Made by a program: the position numbers and the translations under genes. A stretch of DNA of 64,000 nucleotides, from positions 1 to 64,000 of the forward strand of contig JAOTYK010000022.1 of NCBI GenBank assembly GCA_029861955.1, in the 5' to 3' direction. The notes beneath the pieces are model-generated. The model saw only the letters and a list, made by a program, of their open reading frames with translations, ran no database searches and was not told the DNA's origin. Source of the stretch: Acidobacteriota bacterium (GTDB lineage: Bacteria; Acidobacteriota; Polarisedimenticolia; Polarisedimenticolales; Polarisedimenticolaceae). Position 1 is the first letter of the stretch, and every line of letters starts with the position of its first letter. Shown here piece after piece: positions 36,226 to 45,229 of the stretch.

Positions 36226-36286
36226 AAAAAGGGGACAGATTTATTTTTCTGATCCACGATCAGAAAAATAAATCTGTCCCCTTTTT
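36226..36286. repeat. Palindromic repeat copy 3 (29 bp perfect inverted repeat, 3 nt loop)
   Basis: Arms identical to copy 1, with loop CAC instead of ACG. It lies between convergent ends; the TAG stop of the TonB receptor gene (36287-36289) directly abuts its right edge. It can serve as a bidirectional terminator. Confidence 0.95.
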
Positions 36287-38395
36287 CTACATCTTGATGC
36301 CGACGCCGATGTAGGCCGAGCGGCCATCGGCGGGAATCACCGCGACGTTGCCGAATCCGCGGACGGCGTACTGTTCCTGGCCGATGTTCTCTATACCGAG
36401 TTGGACGTCGAACTTGTCGAACTCGTACCAGAACTTCGCGTCCCAGATGATTGCCTGGTCGATCGTGTAGCTGTTGTCCTCGGAGATGAACTGGTCATCG
36501 ATCAGGCGGGCGCCGGCACCCAGGCCGAAGCCACCCTCGAACTGCTTGCTGGACCAGAGGTTCAGCAGGTGTCGCGGGGTGAACGACGGGCGGTTGCCCG
36601 ACCGATCGACCACGATGAAATCCGTCGCGGGGTTTGGACCGGTCTGAATCCGCTCCGAGAATTCGGTCAGTTCCGAATCGTTGTTGGCGTAGGAGAACAC
36701 GGTCCGAACGCCGCGCTTGCTGATCGCCGCGATCTCGAACTCGAAACCGGACGATTTCTGATCTCCCGTCGTCTGCAGGACGCCGGTGCTGTCCGGGATG
36801 GCGATGTTCTCGCGCTCGATATCGTAGTAGGCCCAGGTCGCCTGCACGCGACCGTCGGCGAAGGTCTTCTTGACGCCGATTTCCGTCTGGATGCTGCGCT
36901 CCGGCTCCCGCTCGCCGACGACACGACTGCCGGGAGGCGCGAAGGACCGACCGTTGTTGGCGTAAACACTCAACGACGGCTGCGGGGAATAGACGAAGCC
37001 GAACATCGGGCTGAATTTGCTGTCATCGCGATCGGTCGCGCTGAGAGGATCCTCATAGTCGATGTTGTCATAACGGCCACCAATCAGAACCTGGCAGCGC
37101 TGGCCGAACTGGATCTGATCGACCACGTAAGGCGCGACGATCTGCGTTTCCGCGTCGGCCGCAAAGAACGGGAACAGCATCGGAGTCATCGTCGCGGACT
37201 CGACCGGGTCAAAGACTCCGATCTCCGGAAGCATGCCGAAGCTGAGGCTCGACTCGTCGGTCTGCTGTGCGACCTCGAGTCCGGTCAGCAGGTTATGGGT
37301 GACGGGTCCCGTCTCGAACTGCATCACCGCCTCGAACTGGTTGCCGACGAACTGCTGCTCGCTGTCCAGCGTCGTCAGGGCGCGGGAGACAAGCGCGATC
37401 GAGGCGCCACCGCCAAGCGGTACATCGAAGGCCCCGTTGATAAGGGTCCCGGCGCTCTGCCAGTCCAGCGTGCGGACGTAGAACTTGTTGCGCAGCGTGA
37501 CGCTATCCGAGATCTGGTTTTCGTAGTCGACCTGGAGGCGGAGGACATCCTGCTCCGAGTGGTCGAATGGGCTTGCGTAGGACGTTCGCGGGTCCACCGG
37601 CGCGACATCGCCGTTGTAAAGCGGGATTCCGGCGTCCGGTGCAAACTCGGCGCTGACAATTTCAAGGTTTACGTTCAACGCGCTGTGGCCATTGATCGTC
37701 CAGCGGTAGCCGGGGTTGAATCCGTAGTGCTCGCTCTCCGGAATACTTCGGTAGTTGTCGGTGGTCGTCCGAAATGCGTTCAGTCGGAACGCATGGTCAT
37801 CGTTCACCGACTCGTTCCAATCCACACTGATCTCGTCCATGCCGAAGCTGCCCGCGCGAACCTGTGCGCCGAGTAGATCGACAGGGAGGGGTTGCTTGCG
37901 AACGATATTGACGGCGCCCGATAACGGATCTTTGCCGTAGAGGAACCCGCCCGGCCCCTTCAGGACCTCGACCGCCTCGACGTTGTAGAGCGGGTAGACC
38001 GTCGCCTCGGGCTCGCCGACGCCATCGGTCAAGATCAGGCTGCCGCTGAGCGAGTCGAAGCCGCGGACGACGAAGAAGTCCTGGACACCATTCTGGGCCT
38101 GGATGTTCAGGCCGGACACGTTGCGCAGGGCATCGGAGATCGTGGAAGCAGATTGCTCCTCGATCAGAGCGGGTCCCACGGTGCCCACGTTTGCAGGGAT
38201 CCAACGTACTTCGGTCGGTAGTTTGGTGGCGACCGAATTGGACGTCGGCTGGTCGGGAGCGGCGACCTTGACGTATTCGCTCAGAGGTTCGTTTTCCTCG
38301 GAATCGTCGTCCTTGCTTTCGGACTGCGCCCATGCAGCGGGCGCCAACAGCAGAACCACGACGAACACGAGACCGATCCAGCGAACTTCTTTCAC
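36287..38395 (-). CDS. TonB-dependent siderophore-type receptor
   Basis: 702 residues from a GTG at 38395 with GGAGG four nt upstream. Signal peptide (VRWIGLVFVVVLLLAPAAWAQ), then a short acidic linker and a plug domain (ALRNVSGLNIQAQNGVQDFFVVRGFD, VEVLKGPGGFLYGKDPLSGAVNIVRKQPL). The plug-barrel layout resembles siderophore receptors of the FhuA/FecA group. The barrel ends YIGVGIKM. It would import an iron chelate or similar ligand through the outer membrane. It stands alone, divergent from a short VOC gene; no siderophore synthesis gene is nearby. The ligand cannot be named. Confidence 0.9.
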   Translation of the reverse strand: MKEVRWIGLVFVVVLLLAPAAWAQSESKDDDSEENEPLSEYVKVAAPDQPTSNSVATKLPTEVRWIPANVGTVGPALIEEQSASTISDALRNVSGLNIQAQNGVQDFFVVRGFDSLSGSLILTDGVGEPEATVYPLYNVEAVEVLKGPGGFLYGKDPLSGAVNIVRKQPLPVDLLGAQVRAGSFGMDEISVDWNESVNDDHAFRLNAFRTTTDNYRSIPESEHYGFNPGYRWTINGHSALNVNLEIVSAEFAPDAGIPLYNGDVAPVDPRTSYASPFDHSEQDVLRLQVDYENQISDSVTLRNKFYVRTLDWQSAGTLINGAFDVPLGGGASIALVSRALTTLDSEQQFVGNQFEAVMQFETGPVTHNLLTGLEVAQQTDESSLSFGMLPEIGVFDPVESATMTPMLFPFFAADAETQIVAPYVVDQIQFGQRCQVLIGGRYDNIDYEDPLSATDRDDSKFSPMFGFVYSPQPSLSVYANNGRSFAPPGSRVVGEREPERSIQTEIGVKKTFADGRVQATWAYYDIERENIAIPDSTGVLQTTGDQKSSGFEFEIAAISKRGVRTVFSYANNDSELTEFSERIQTGPNPATDFIVVDRSGNRPSFTPRHLLNLWSSKQFEGGFGLGAGARLIDDQFISEDNSYTIDQAIIWDAKFWYEFDKFDVQLGIENIGQEQYAVRGFGNVAVIPADGRSAYIGVGIKM

Positions 38396-38544
38396 GTTTC
38401 CTCCAGGACGGTCGCACTCCAGCGGCCGTCGGTATTCCCCGTACTTGACTTGCTGATGCGGTACACCGCCCTCGCGATGCTCAGGACTCGATCCGCGTCG
38501 GATGGTTATACGCGTCATTTGTAAAGAGCGCGAATCAGCAAGCG

Positions 38545-38556
38545 TTACATATGTAA
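38545..38556. promoter_or_regulatory. Palindrome between divergent receptor and VOC genes
   Basis: TTACATATGTAA is a perfect 12 bp palindrome 150 bp upstream of the receptor start and 51 bp before the VOC start. It could be an operator for either. It does not match the usual Fur box. Confidence 0.35.
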
Positions 38557-38606
38557 AAACCTGTCTCCAGGGGCTACTATTGGGGTCACTGGGAGGGATT
38601 AAGACA

Positions 38607-38789
38607 ATGATCAAGAAAGTTGCATTTATCGGTCACCGCGTCCAGGACATGGAGCGGGCCAAGCAGTTCTACGGCGACCTGCTGGGCTTGAAGAAGACGG
38701 CAGAGCACGAGGGGAAATGGTGCGAGTTCGACACCCCCGAGGAAAATGGCGTGATGCTGCACGAGATCGCACCGCATCGAGCCAAGTAG
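38607..38789 (+). CDS. Half-length VOC (glyoxalase-like) protein
   Basis: 60 residues. MIKKVAFIGHRVQDMERAKQ and FYGDLLGLKKTAEHEGKWCEF form one beta-alpha-beta-beta-beta unit of the VOC superfamily, and the chain ends soon after (VMLHEIAPHRAK). Normal VOC proteins have two such units (~120 residues), so this one must pair with a partner or is a remnant. GGAGGG precedes the ATG. No downstream frame continues the second unit. Confidence 0.6.
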   Translation: MIKKVAFIGHRVQDMERAKQFYGDLLGLKKTAEHEGKWCEFDTPEENGVMLHEIAPHRAK

Positions 38790-38808
38790 TCGACCTCGAA
38801 TTCGATCT

Positions 38809-39408
38809 CTAATCCAGAAGAACGCGTCGCCTCGTGCTCCCCAACGGATGCGGTGTGTCCAGGTTGGGAGGGTAGAGCCCCGCACCGACGGTGACACCGA
38901 TCACATCGTAGGGTCCCGCCGGCACGGGTTGACCGGCGTCGTCCACACGGTCCCACCACGTGTAAAACGACTTGGTCTCGCCGGGTCCAAAGAACAACGT
39001 ATCCGGAAAGTCGTCGGTGATCTGATGGATCAACCAGCGATAGAGCACCTCGTCGGTGCCCGGATGAAGGACGTACAGGTCGGCGTGGGCCGTCGTACTA
39101 AAGATGCTGAGTATCCGATGTTCGTCGGTGGCGTTCTCGATATCCATCAGGAACCAGATCGTGTCGTCGCCCGAGAATTCGCAGCGCGGACTGTCCCGTT
39201 TGAAGATGTGCAACGTCGTGCGATAGCCGGCCAGCAGCGGATTTATCTCCGGCCGAAAGATCGACTCCAGCCGAGGAGGTCTTGTACTGACGTTCGCCAG
39301 CGACAGACAGAACGCAGAGGGTTCGACGGCCGGTGGCAGCGATGTCTGCGCAAGGAGCGGCGCAGAGACGATCAACAGCAGGCCGCCCGCAACGGTGAAA
39401 AAGCGCAT
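38809..39408 (-). CDS. Secreted BsuPI-like domain protein
   Basis: 199 residues from the ATG at 39408 with GGGAGG upstream. A signal peptide (MRFFTVAGGLLLIVSAPLLAQ) precedes a predicted beta-sandwich that resembles the BsuPI (intracellular proteinase inhibitor) family: FLMDIENATDEHRILSIFST, TDEVLYRW, FFGPGETKSFYTWWDRVDD and VPAGPYDVIG. In most bacteria these domains are secreted or membrane-attached and of unknown role. Protease inhibition is not shown for such relatives. Confidence 0.72.
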   Translation of the reverse strand: MRFFTVAGGLLLIVSAPLLAQTSLPPAVEPSAFCLSLANVSTRPPRLESIFRPEINPLLAGYRTTLHIFKRDSPRCEFSGDDTIWFLMDIENATDEHRILSIFSTTAHADLYVLHPGTDEVLYRWLIHQITDDFPDTLFFGPGETKSFYTWWDRVDDAGQPVPAGPYDVIGVTVGAGLYPPNLDTPHPLGSTRRRVLLD

Positions 39409-39698
39409 TGGATTCCTCCCTGTGCCCGTTCTGCGGTTGATTATACAGAAGGAGCTTATGCGGCGGCCTCCAGTCCTGAGCTGCCTCCGCAGCCGCCCCA
39501 CGCCTCGTCGGGCGATCACTCGAGAAACGGGTTCCTCGCCCCCGGAATTGCGACTTTCGGACGTGTGCCGAGGCGTACCCGGTCACGGTGCCTCTCGTCG
39601 CCGGTATTGGTGACCGGCGTCGTCCACAGCAAAACGACCCCGCGGCTAGTATCATTGCGACACTGACCTTCTTACGAAACTCGACCGGGGAGTGAGCG

Positions 39699-40517
39699 TT
39701 GGCCAAGAAAACCAAATCCGAGACGTCGACGGAAGAGAAATCGACGCTGAAGCGCAAAACCTACAACGATGAGCTTTATCGGCTTCAGATCGAGCTGGTC
39801 AAACTTCAGGAGTGGATCAAACAAAGGAAGCTGAAGGTCGTCGTCCTGTTTGAGGGTCGCGATGCCGCCGGCAAGGGCGGCGTGATCAAGCGCATCCTGC
39901 AGAGGCTGAGTCCACGCATCTGCAACGTCGTGGCGCTACATACGCCGACCGAGCGCGAAAAGGGCCAGTGGTACTTTCAGCGATATGTGGCTCAACTGCC
40001 TGCCGCCGGCGAAATGGTCTTGTTCGATCGTAGTTGGTACAACCGTGCCGGCGTCGAGAAGGTTATGGGCTTTTGCACCGAAGACGAGTACCAGGAGTTC
40101 CTCCGTTCCTGCCCCCAGTTCGAACGCATGTTGATCCGATCGGGCACGATCCTTATTAAGTACTGGTTCTCCGTCAGCGACGAGGAGCAGGAACGAAGAT
40201 TCCAGGCTCGAAACATTGACCCGACGAAGCGCTGGAAACTCAGCCCGATGGATCTGGAGTCTCATTCCCGATGGGTCGAGTACTCCAGGGCAAAAGACGT
40301 CATGTTCGCGCACACGGACATCAAGCAGTCGCCGTGGTACGTGGTCGAGGCCGATAGCAAACGTCATGCTCGACTGAATTGCATCCGTCACTTACTCAGC
40401 CTGATTCCGTATGAAGACCTTTCGCCCGAACCCATCGAGTTGCCGCCCCGGGAGAGCTCGGGCGGGTACGTGCGGCCCCCCATGAGCGACCAGACGTTCG
40501 TTCCCGACTACTACTAA
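39699..40517 (+). CDS. ppk2: Polyphosphate kinase 2 (first of tandem pair)
   Basis: 272 residues starting with TTG (GGGGAG six nt upstream). Walker A FEGRDAAGKGG at ~52-61 and Walker B/lid region VLFDRSWYNRAGVEKVMGFC at ~108-126 are intact, and the PPK2 core runs through YWFSVSDEEQERRFQAR. PPK2 enzymes transfer phosphate between polyphosphate and nucleoside mono- or diphosphates. The catalytic domain is single, so it is a class I or III type; the sequence does not decide whether it prefers NDP or NMP. It lies 15 bp upstream of a second PPK2. Confidence 0.93.
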   Translation: MAKKTKSETSTEEKSTLKRKTYNDELYRLQIELVKLQEWIKQRKLKVVVLFEGRDAAGKGGVIKRILQRLSPRICNVVALHTPTEREKGQWYFQRYVAQLPAAGEMVLFDRSWYNRAGVEKVMGFCTEDEYQEFLRSCPQFERMLIRSGTILIKYWFSVSDEEQERRFQARNIDPTKRWKLSPMDLESHSRWVEYSRAKDVMFAHTDIKQSPWYVVEADSKRHARLNCIRHLLSLIPYEDLSPEPIELPPRESSGGYVRPPMSDQTFVPDYY

Positions 40518-40532
40518 GCTGGAGTCCAATCC

Positions 40533-41507
40533 GTGAGTCCGTCCGCAGAACCGAAACCGAAGACAGATCCAGGGAAGACCACCCAGGGCTCCAAGGCCCG
40601 CATTCGTGCGCTCGTTCAGCGAGTGGGCGCAGGAACGCGCCGGATGAAGCTCAAGAAACGGGTTCGCGTGATCCAGGAGGAGATGCGCAGCAAGGATGTG
40701 AGCAAGCTCATCGACGCCGCCCTGACCAAACACTTCGAAGCTGACGATCTTGTGCCCTATCAGGCCGAGCTGATCAAACTTCAGCAGCATCTCGAACGAA
40801 CAGGGCGGAAGATGATCATCCTCTTCGATGGTCGAGACGCGTCGGGAAAGGGCGGCACGATCCGGCGTGTCTCCCGATTCATGAACGAGAAGCATTATCG
40901 CGTGGTCGCGCTCGGTAAGCCTAACGAGTACCAGCGAACCGAGTTGCACATGAAGCGCTACATCGAGTGCTTCCCCCATGCCGGAGAGATCGTGCTCTTC
41001 GATCGCAGCTGGTACAACCGCGCGATGGTCGAACCGGTCATGGGGTTCTGCACGTCTCGCCAGTATCGCGAGTTCATGAATCAGGTCGTCGACTACGAGA
41101 AGAGTATCCTGAGTGACCGAAAGACGTATCTCGTCAAACTCTATTTCTCCGTTTCGAAAGAAGAGCAAGAGCGTCGCTTCGAACGACGCAAGAACGACCC
41201 TCTGCGCCAGTGGAAGCTGAGCGAGGTGGACCTCCAGGCACAGGCGCTATGGGATGAGTTCACGGTAAAGAAATACCGCCTGCTCAAGAAGACGCACACG
41301 AAAAAGACACCGTGGTACGTCATTCGCTCCGACGACAAGCATCTTGCGCGGGTCGAGACCATGAAGGTCATTCTTAACGCGGTTCGCTACCGTGGCAGAG
41401 ACCGAAAGCTCCAGTTCGAGTCCGATCCCGCGATCGTGATCGAAGGGGATCTGGAGATCAAGGTCATGGATGCGCAGCGGCGGAAGACGGGCAAGTTCGA
41501 GACCTAG
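40533..41507 (+). CDS. ppk2: Polyphosphate kinase 2 (second of tandem pair)
   Basis: 324 residues from a GTG. Walker A FDGRDASGKGG at ~98-108 and VLFDRSWYNRAMVEPVMGFC are intact. A basic N-terminal extension of ~70 residues (KARIRALVQRVGAGTRRMKL) distinguishes it from the first copy, from which it differs throughout, so the duplication is old. The two could have different nucleotide preferences, together moving phosphate from polyphosphate to AMP and then ADP (inference). Confidence 0.93.
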   Translation: MSPSAEPKPKTDPGKTTQGSKARIRALVQRVGAGTRRMKLKKRVRVIQEEMRSKDVSKLIDAALTKHFEADDLVPYQAELIKLQQHLERTGRKMIILFDGRDASGKGGTIRRVSRFMNEKHYRVVALGKPNEYQRTELHMKRYIECFPHAGEIVLFDRSWYNRAMVEPVMGFCTSRQYREFMNQVVDYEKSILSDRKTYLVKLYFSVSKEEQERRFERRKNDPLRQWKLSEVDLQAQALWDEFTVKKYRLLKKTHTKKTPWYVIRSDDKHLARVETMKVILNAVRYRGRDRKLQFESDPAIVIEGDLEIKVMDAQRRKTGKFET

Positions 41508-41534
41508 TCGATAGGTCGATCGGGAGAAGAATCA

Positions 41535-42089
41535 ATGTCGGAAGCCCACATGCGACGCATGAGTGCCGAAGCTCGGGAGGAGTATGAGGCCCTTAGCCTG
41601 GATGCTCCGGAAACGACCGCAGGATTGCATCCGGTTGCGGGTCGCGGGTCCCTGAAGAAACGGGCCATCTCGGCTCCGGATGTCCTTAACGAGGCGTACG
41701 ACTACGCCGCCCCTGCCACGTTCACCCGGGGGATGCGAGTCGAGCTTCCGGGTGCAAGCATGCTGTACCTGTCGGGTACGGCAAGCGTCGATGAGAACGG
41801 TCTCTCGGTGCACCCGGGCGATTTCGCGGCGCAGTGTTGGCGCACGTATCGCAACCTGACGCACCTGCTGGCAGCGGAACACGCCAGCTGGCATGACATC
41901 TTTCGGACGACCTGTTACCTGCGGGACATCGAACGCGATTACGACGAGTTCAACTGTATCCGCGGGACATTCTTCAAGATGGTGGGATTGAATCCGTTGC
42001 CTGCAAGCACGGGAATCCAGGCGCGACTCTGTCGCTCGGATCTTCTCGTGGAGATCGAGGCCATCGCGATGATTCCCGGACCGAAGTGA
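41535..42089 (+). CDS. RidA/YjgF-family protein with N-terminal extension
   Basis: 184 residues. After a ~60-residue N-terminal extension the RidA fold is visible: MLYLSGTASVDENGLSVHPG, FAAQCWRTYRNLTHLLAAEHASWHDIFRTTCYLRDI and ARLCRSDLLVEIEAIAMIP. Canonical RidA hydrolyses reactive enamine/imine intermediates; some relatives act in chorismate chemistry. Its stop overlaps the start of the DAHP synthase gene (GTGA), so a role close to the shikimate pathway is likely but unproven. The catalytic Arg of RidA (ARLCRSD) is present. Confidence 0.8.
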   Translation: MSEAHMRRMSAEAREEYEALSLDAPETTAGLHPVAGRGSLKKRAISAPDVLNEAYDYAAPATFTRGMRVELPGASMLYLSGTASVDENGLSVHPGDFAAQCWRTYRNLTHLLAAEHASWHDIFRTTCYLRDIERDYDEFNCIRGTFFKMVGLNPLPASTGIQARLCRSDLLVEIEAIAMIPGPK

Positions 42090-42937
42090 TCGAGTTCCCT
42101 GAGCTTAGCGTACTTCGTCGCAACCAGCCCGAGTACGCGGACCCCGCGACAACGCGTCCCGTTCAGGTCGGTGCGGCGACGATCGGTTCGGGGGCTCCCG
42201 TCGTTATCGCCGGACCCTGCGCGATCGAGTCACGCCGGCAGGCCCTCAACGTCGCCCGCGCCGTCCGCGCGGCCGGCGGTCAGCTTCTACGCGGTGGGGC
42301 GTTCAAGCCGCGGACCAACCCCCATTCGTTTCAGGGGCTTGGAACCGAAGCTCTCGAGATCCTCAAAGAAGTGCGCCAGGAGACCGGCCTGGGAATCGTG
42401 ACGGAGGTACTCGATCCGCGACGGGTTGAAGAGGTCGCCCAGTGCGCCGACATGCTGCAGATCGGTTCGCGCTCGATGCAGAATTTCCCCCTGCTGGTCG
42501 AGGTCGGAAAAGCGGGGATTCCGGTGCTTCTCAAGCGCGGGTGGAGCGCAACACTCGAGGAGTGGCTGTGCGCCGCCGAGTACATCGCTTGCCAGGGAAA
42601 TCTCAACATCGTGCTCTGCGAACGAGGCATCCGGACCGCGTGTAACTGGAGTCACGCGCAGAGCGTCCTTGATCTGAACGTGCTCGAGCCGGCACGCCGG
42701 GCCACGCCGCTGCCTCTGATTGTCGACCCATCGCATGCAACCGGAGACTGGCGTCTGGTCGAAGGGATGAGTCGCGCCGCCCTGGCCGCCGGTACACACG
42801 GCCTGCTCATCGAGGTCATCGAGGAGTCGGCCGATCGCTCGCGGCTGCTAAGCGACGCAGATCAGGGAATCCCTCCAACAGTCCTCGTGCGGATCATGGC
42901 CGCCGCCGATCAGGCGGACGGCGGAGCAACGTCATGA
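42086..42937 (+). CDS. aroF: 3-deoxy-D-arabino-heptulosonate 7-phosphate synthase, type I-beta
   Basis: 283 residues from a GTG that overlaps the RidA stop. The AroA-I-beta/KDOPS barrel motifs are intact: VIAGPCAIES, LLRGGAFKPRTNPHSFQG, QIGSRSMQNF, LLKRGWSATLEEW, LCERGIRT and IVDPSHATGDW. It condenses phosphoenolpyruvate and erythrose 4-phosphate at the entry of aromatic amino acid synthesis. No regulatory ferredoxin-like or chorismate mutase domain is fused. The downstream cytochrome/TolB gene overlaps it by ATGA. Confidence 0.93.
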   Translation: MIEFPELSVLRRNQPEYADPATTRPVQVGAATIGSGAPVVIAGPCAIESRRQALNVARAVRAAGGQLLRGGAFKPRTNPHSFQGLGTEALEILKEVRQETGLGIVTEVLDPRRVEEVAQCADMLQIGSRSMQNFPLLVEVGKAGIPVLLKRGWSATLEEWLCAAEYIACQGNLNIVLCERGIRTACNWSHAQSVLDLNVLEPARRATPLPLIVDPSHATGDWRLVEGMSRAALAAGTHGLLIEVIEESADRSRLLSDADQGIPPTVLVRIMAAADQADGGATS

Positions 42938-45219
42938 ATCGAACGCTCATCATCCTGCTCATCGCGATGGGGTTGGCCGTCACCGCTCTCCACGCGGAGC
43001 GCCTCCCCGAGGTGACGGTCGACTATCCGGTCGACGGGTCCATCTTCCCGCCGGACATCGTTGCGCCAACCTTCCTCTGGCACGACCCCACCGATGCGGA
43101 TCGTTGGGAACTGGAAGTCTCGTTTGCGGAAGGAGCACCCTTCGTGTTGGTCGTTGCGGGCGACCCACCGCCACGTGGCGAAATCGATCCACGTTGTCTC
43201 GGACCAACGAACGAGGTCTACGAACCGACGGCCTATCAGGCGTCCGCGCACTCGTGGCGTCCAAACAGAGGTGACTGGAAGTCGATCCAGGATCGATCGT
43301 CGGGAGCGCCGGCTCGGATCACGCTCACCGGTTTCCGGGATGGAGCGTCCGAACATGCGGTTTCCCGAGGGGCTGTCGGCCTGACGACCTCGACGGATCC
43401 CGTCGGTGCGCCGATCTTCTACCGTGATGTCCCGCTGATGCCTTCCAAGGGTGAGAAGGGCGTCATCAAACCGCTCGCCAAGGGAGCGATACCCCTCATC
43501 GATTGGCGGCTGCGGAGCGTCGCGCTGGACAGCAGCCGCATCGTGCTGCGTGATATGCCGACCTGCGCCAACTGTCACAGCTTCTCCGCCGACGGACAGA
43601 CGATGGGGATGGACGTCGATGGACCCGAGGGCGACAAGGGGGCCTACGCGATCGCGAAGGTCGAACCCGAGGTCGTCATCGACGACGCGCAGGTGATGAC
43701 GTGGAACGCGTTTCCCGGGAAGCCCGAGGGTTTGAACAGCCTGGGGTTTCTCTCTCGGATCAGCCCGGACGGTCGCTACTCCATCTCGACCCTCAACGAG
43801 GCGATCTTCGTCAGAAACTTCACGGATTTTAGATTCTCACAGGTGTTCTTCCCGACTCGTGGAATCCTGGCGGTCTACGACACACAGACCGGCGAGGTGC
43901 GCGCGCTGCCGGGAGCCGACGACGAGGACTACGTGCATTGCAATGCGGTCTGGGCTCCCGACGGAAAGACCATCGTATTCTCGCGAGCCCCCGCCATGGA
44001 TCCCTACGACAACAGCAAACCGCTTGCGACCTTCTCCGGCGATCCCAACGAGACGCAGCTCAAGTACGATCTCTATCGGATTCCGTTCAACGACGGGCGT
44101 GGCGGAACCGCCAAACCGATCGCCGGCGCCGGCGCGAACGGGATGAGTAACAGTTTTCCGAAGGTCTCCCCGGATGGGAAGTGGATCGTCTGGGTCAAGG
44201 CGAAGAACGGCCAACTGATGCGTCCCGACAGTCGGTTGTGGATCGCTCCGTTCGAGGGTGGCCAGGCACGCGAGATGCGTTGCAACACGTCTCGCATGAA
44301 TTCGTGGCACAGTTTTTCCCCGAACAGTCGTTGGATGGTGTTCTCGTCGAAGGCACGATCGCCATACACGCAGATGTACCTGACTCACATCGATGAAGAT
44401 GGCAACGACAGCCCGCCGATCTTGATCGAGAACAGCACCGCGGCAAATCGGGCCGTCAATCTTCCCGAGTTCGTCAACACGTCCTACGACAACTTCGTCA
44501 GCATCTCCGTCCCCGCGGTCGACCACTACCGCTACTTTGCTCGCGGCAACGAGCTGCAGCGATCGGGGCAACTCCAGGAGGCCGTCGAGCAATTCGAAAT
44601 GGCGCTGGAGGGCGACGCCGAGACCTGGCGCGTCAACGATTGGCGCATCCACGACAGTATGAGCAAGACCCTCCTGCAGCTTGGTGATCGTGAGCGGGCC
44701 CTCGAACACGCCCGCGATTCGTTGCGATTGAACCCCTACAACAGTGAGATGCAGGCCAATGCCGGCTATCTGCTGTTCGAGCTGGGTGAGCCGGGGGCGG
44801 CCCTGGAGAAGATCGATATCGCGTTGAAGCTCAGCCCCGGCGACGCTAGGCTGTATCTCAACCGCGGAACGATGCGTCTGCAACTGCAAGATGACGCCGG
44901 CGCGGAAGCCGACTTCTCCGAGTCTATTCGGCGTAGTCGAAACTACGCCGACCCGTATGTCGCGCGGGGGATCGTGCGACGCCAACTGGGCGACGACGTG
45001 GGGGCGCGAAGCGATCTGGATAAGGCGATCGAGATCCGCCCCGAAGACCCCACGCCGTGGTACTTCCGGGCCCTCATCCGTGAGGCAGCCGCCGACCTCG
45101 CGGGGGCGATCGCGGATGTTGAGCAGGCCGCCTCGCGAGTTAACGAGGGCTGGCCACACCAGAACGAGTTACGTGAACTGGAACGCCGCCTCCGAGATCG
45201 CGTCGAAGCCAGGGACTAG
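42934..45219 (+). CDS. Secreted TolB-like/PD40 propeller protein with one c-type haem site and TPR repeats
   Basis: 761 residues. Signal peptide (RTLIILLIAMGLAVTALHA), then an Ig-like part (YPVDGSIFPPDIVAPTFLW). One CxxCH haem site lies at CANCH (211-215), followed by a PD40/TolB-like propeller (~220-510: FLSRISPDGRYSISTL, VHCNAVWAPDGKTIVFSRAP, NSFPKVSPDGKWIVWVK). TPR repeats run from ~525 to the end (YFARGNELQRSGQLQEAVEQ, ALEHARDSLRLNPYNSEMQA). It is periplasmic and probably binds a single haem c. Function unknown. Its start overlaps the stop of the DAHP synthase gene. Confidence 0.8.
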   Translation: MNRTLIILLIAMGLAVTALHAERLPEVTVDYPVDGSIFPPDIVAPTFLWHDPTDADRWELEVSFAEGAPFVLVVAGDPPPRGEIDPRCLGPTNEVYEPTAYQASAHSWRPNRGDWKSIQDRSSGAPARITLTGFRDGASEHAVSRGAVGLTTSTDPVGAPIFYRDVPLMPSKGEKGVIKPLAKGAIPLIDWRLRSVALDSSRIVLRDMPTCANCHSFSADGQTMGMDVDGPEGDKGAYAIAKVEPEVVIDDAQVMTWNAFPGKPEGLNSLGFLSRISPDGRYSISTLNEAIFVRNFTDFRFSQVFFPTRGILAVYDTQTGEVRALPGADDEDYVHCNAVWAPDGKTIVFSRAPAMDPYDNSKPLATFSGDPNETQLKYDLYRIPFNDGRGGTAKPIAGAGANGMSNSFPKVSPDGKWIVWVKAKNGQLMRPDSRLWIAPFEGGQAREMRCNTSRMNSWHSFSPNSRWMVFSSKARSPYTQMYLTHIDEDGNDSPPILIENSTAANRAVNLPEFVNTSYDNFVSISVPAVDHYRYFARGNELQRSGQLQEAVEQFEMALEGDAETWRVNDWRIHDSMSKTLLQLGDRERALEHARDSLRLNPYNSEMQANAGYLLFELGEPGAALEKIDIALKLSPGDARLYLNRGTMRLQLQDDAGAEADFSESIRRSRNYADPYVARGIVRRQLGDDVGARSDLDKAIEIRPEDPTPWYFRALIREAAADLAGAIADVEQAASRVNEGWPHQNELRELERRLRDRVEARD

Positions 45220-45229
45220 GCACCCAACA

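Noticed and set aside
36401-37876. Plus-strand frame of 491 codons
   Set aside because: Antisense to the TonB receptor, whose plug and barrel motifs are clear; composition is typical of a GC-rich shadow frame.
43837-45159. Minus-strand frame of 440 codons
   Set aside because: Antisense to the TolB/TPR gene, which has a signal peptide, haem motif and TPRs.
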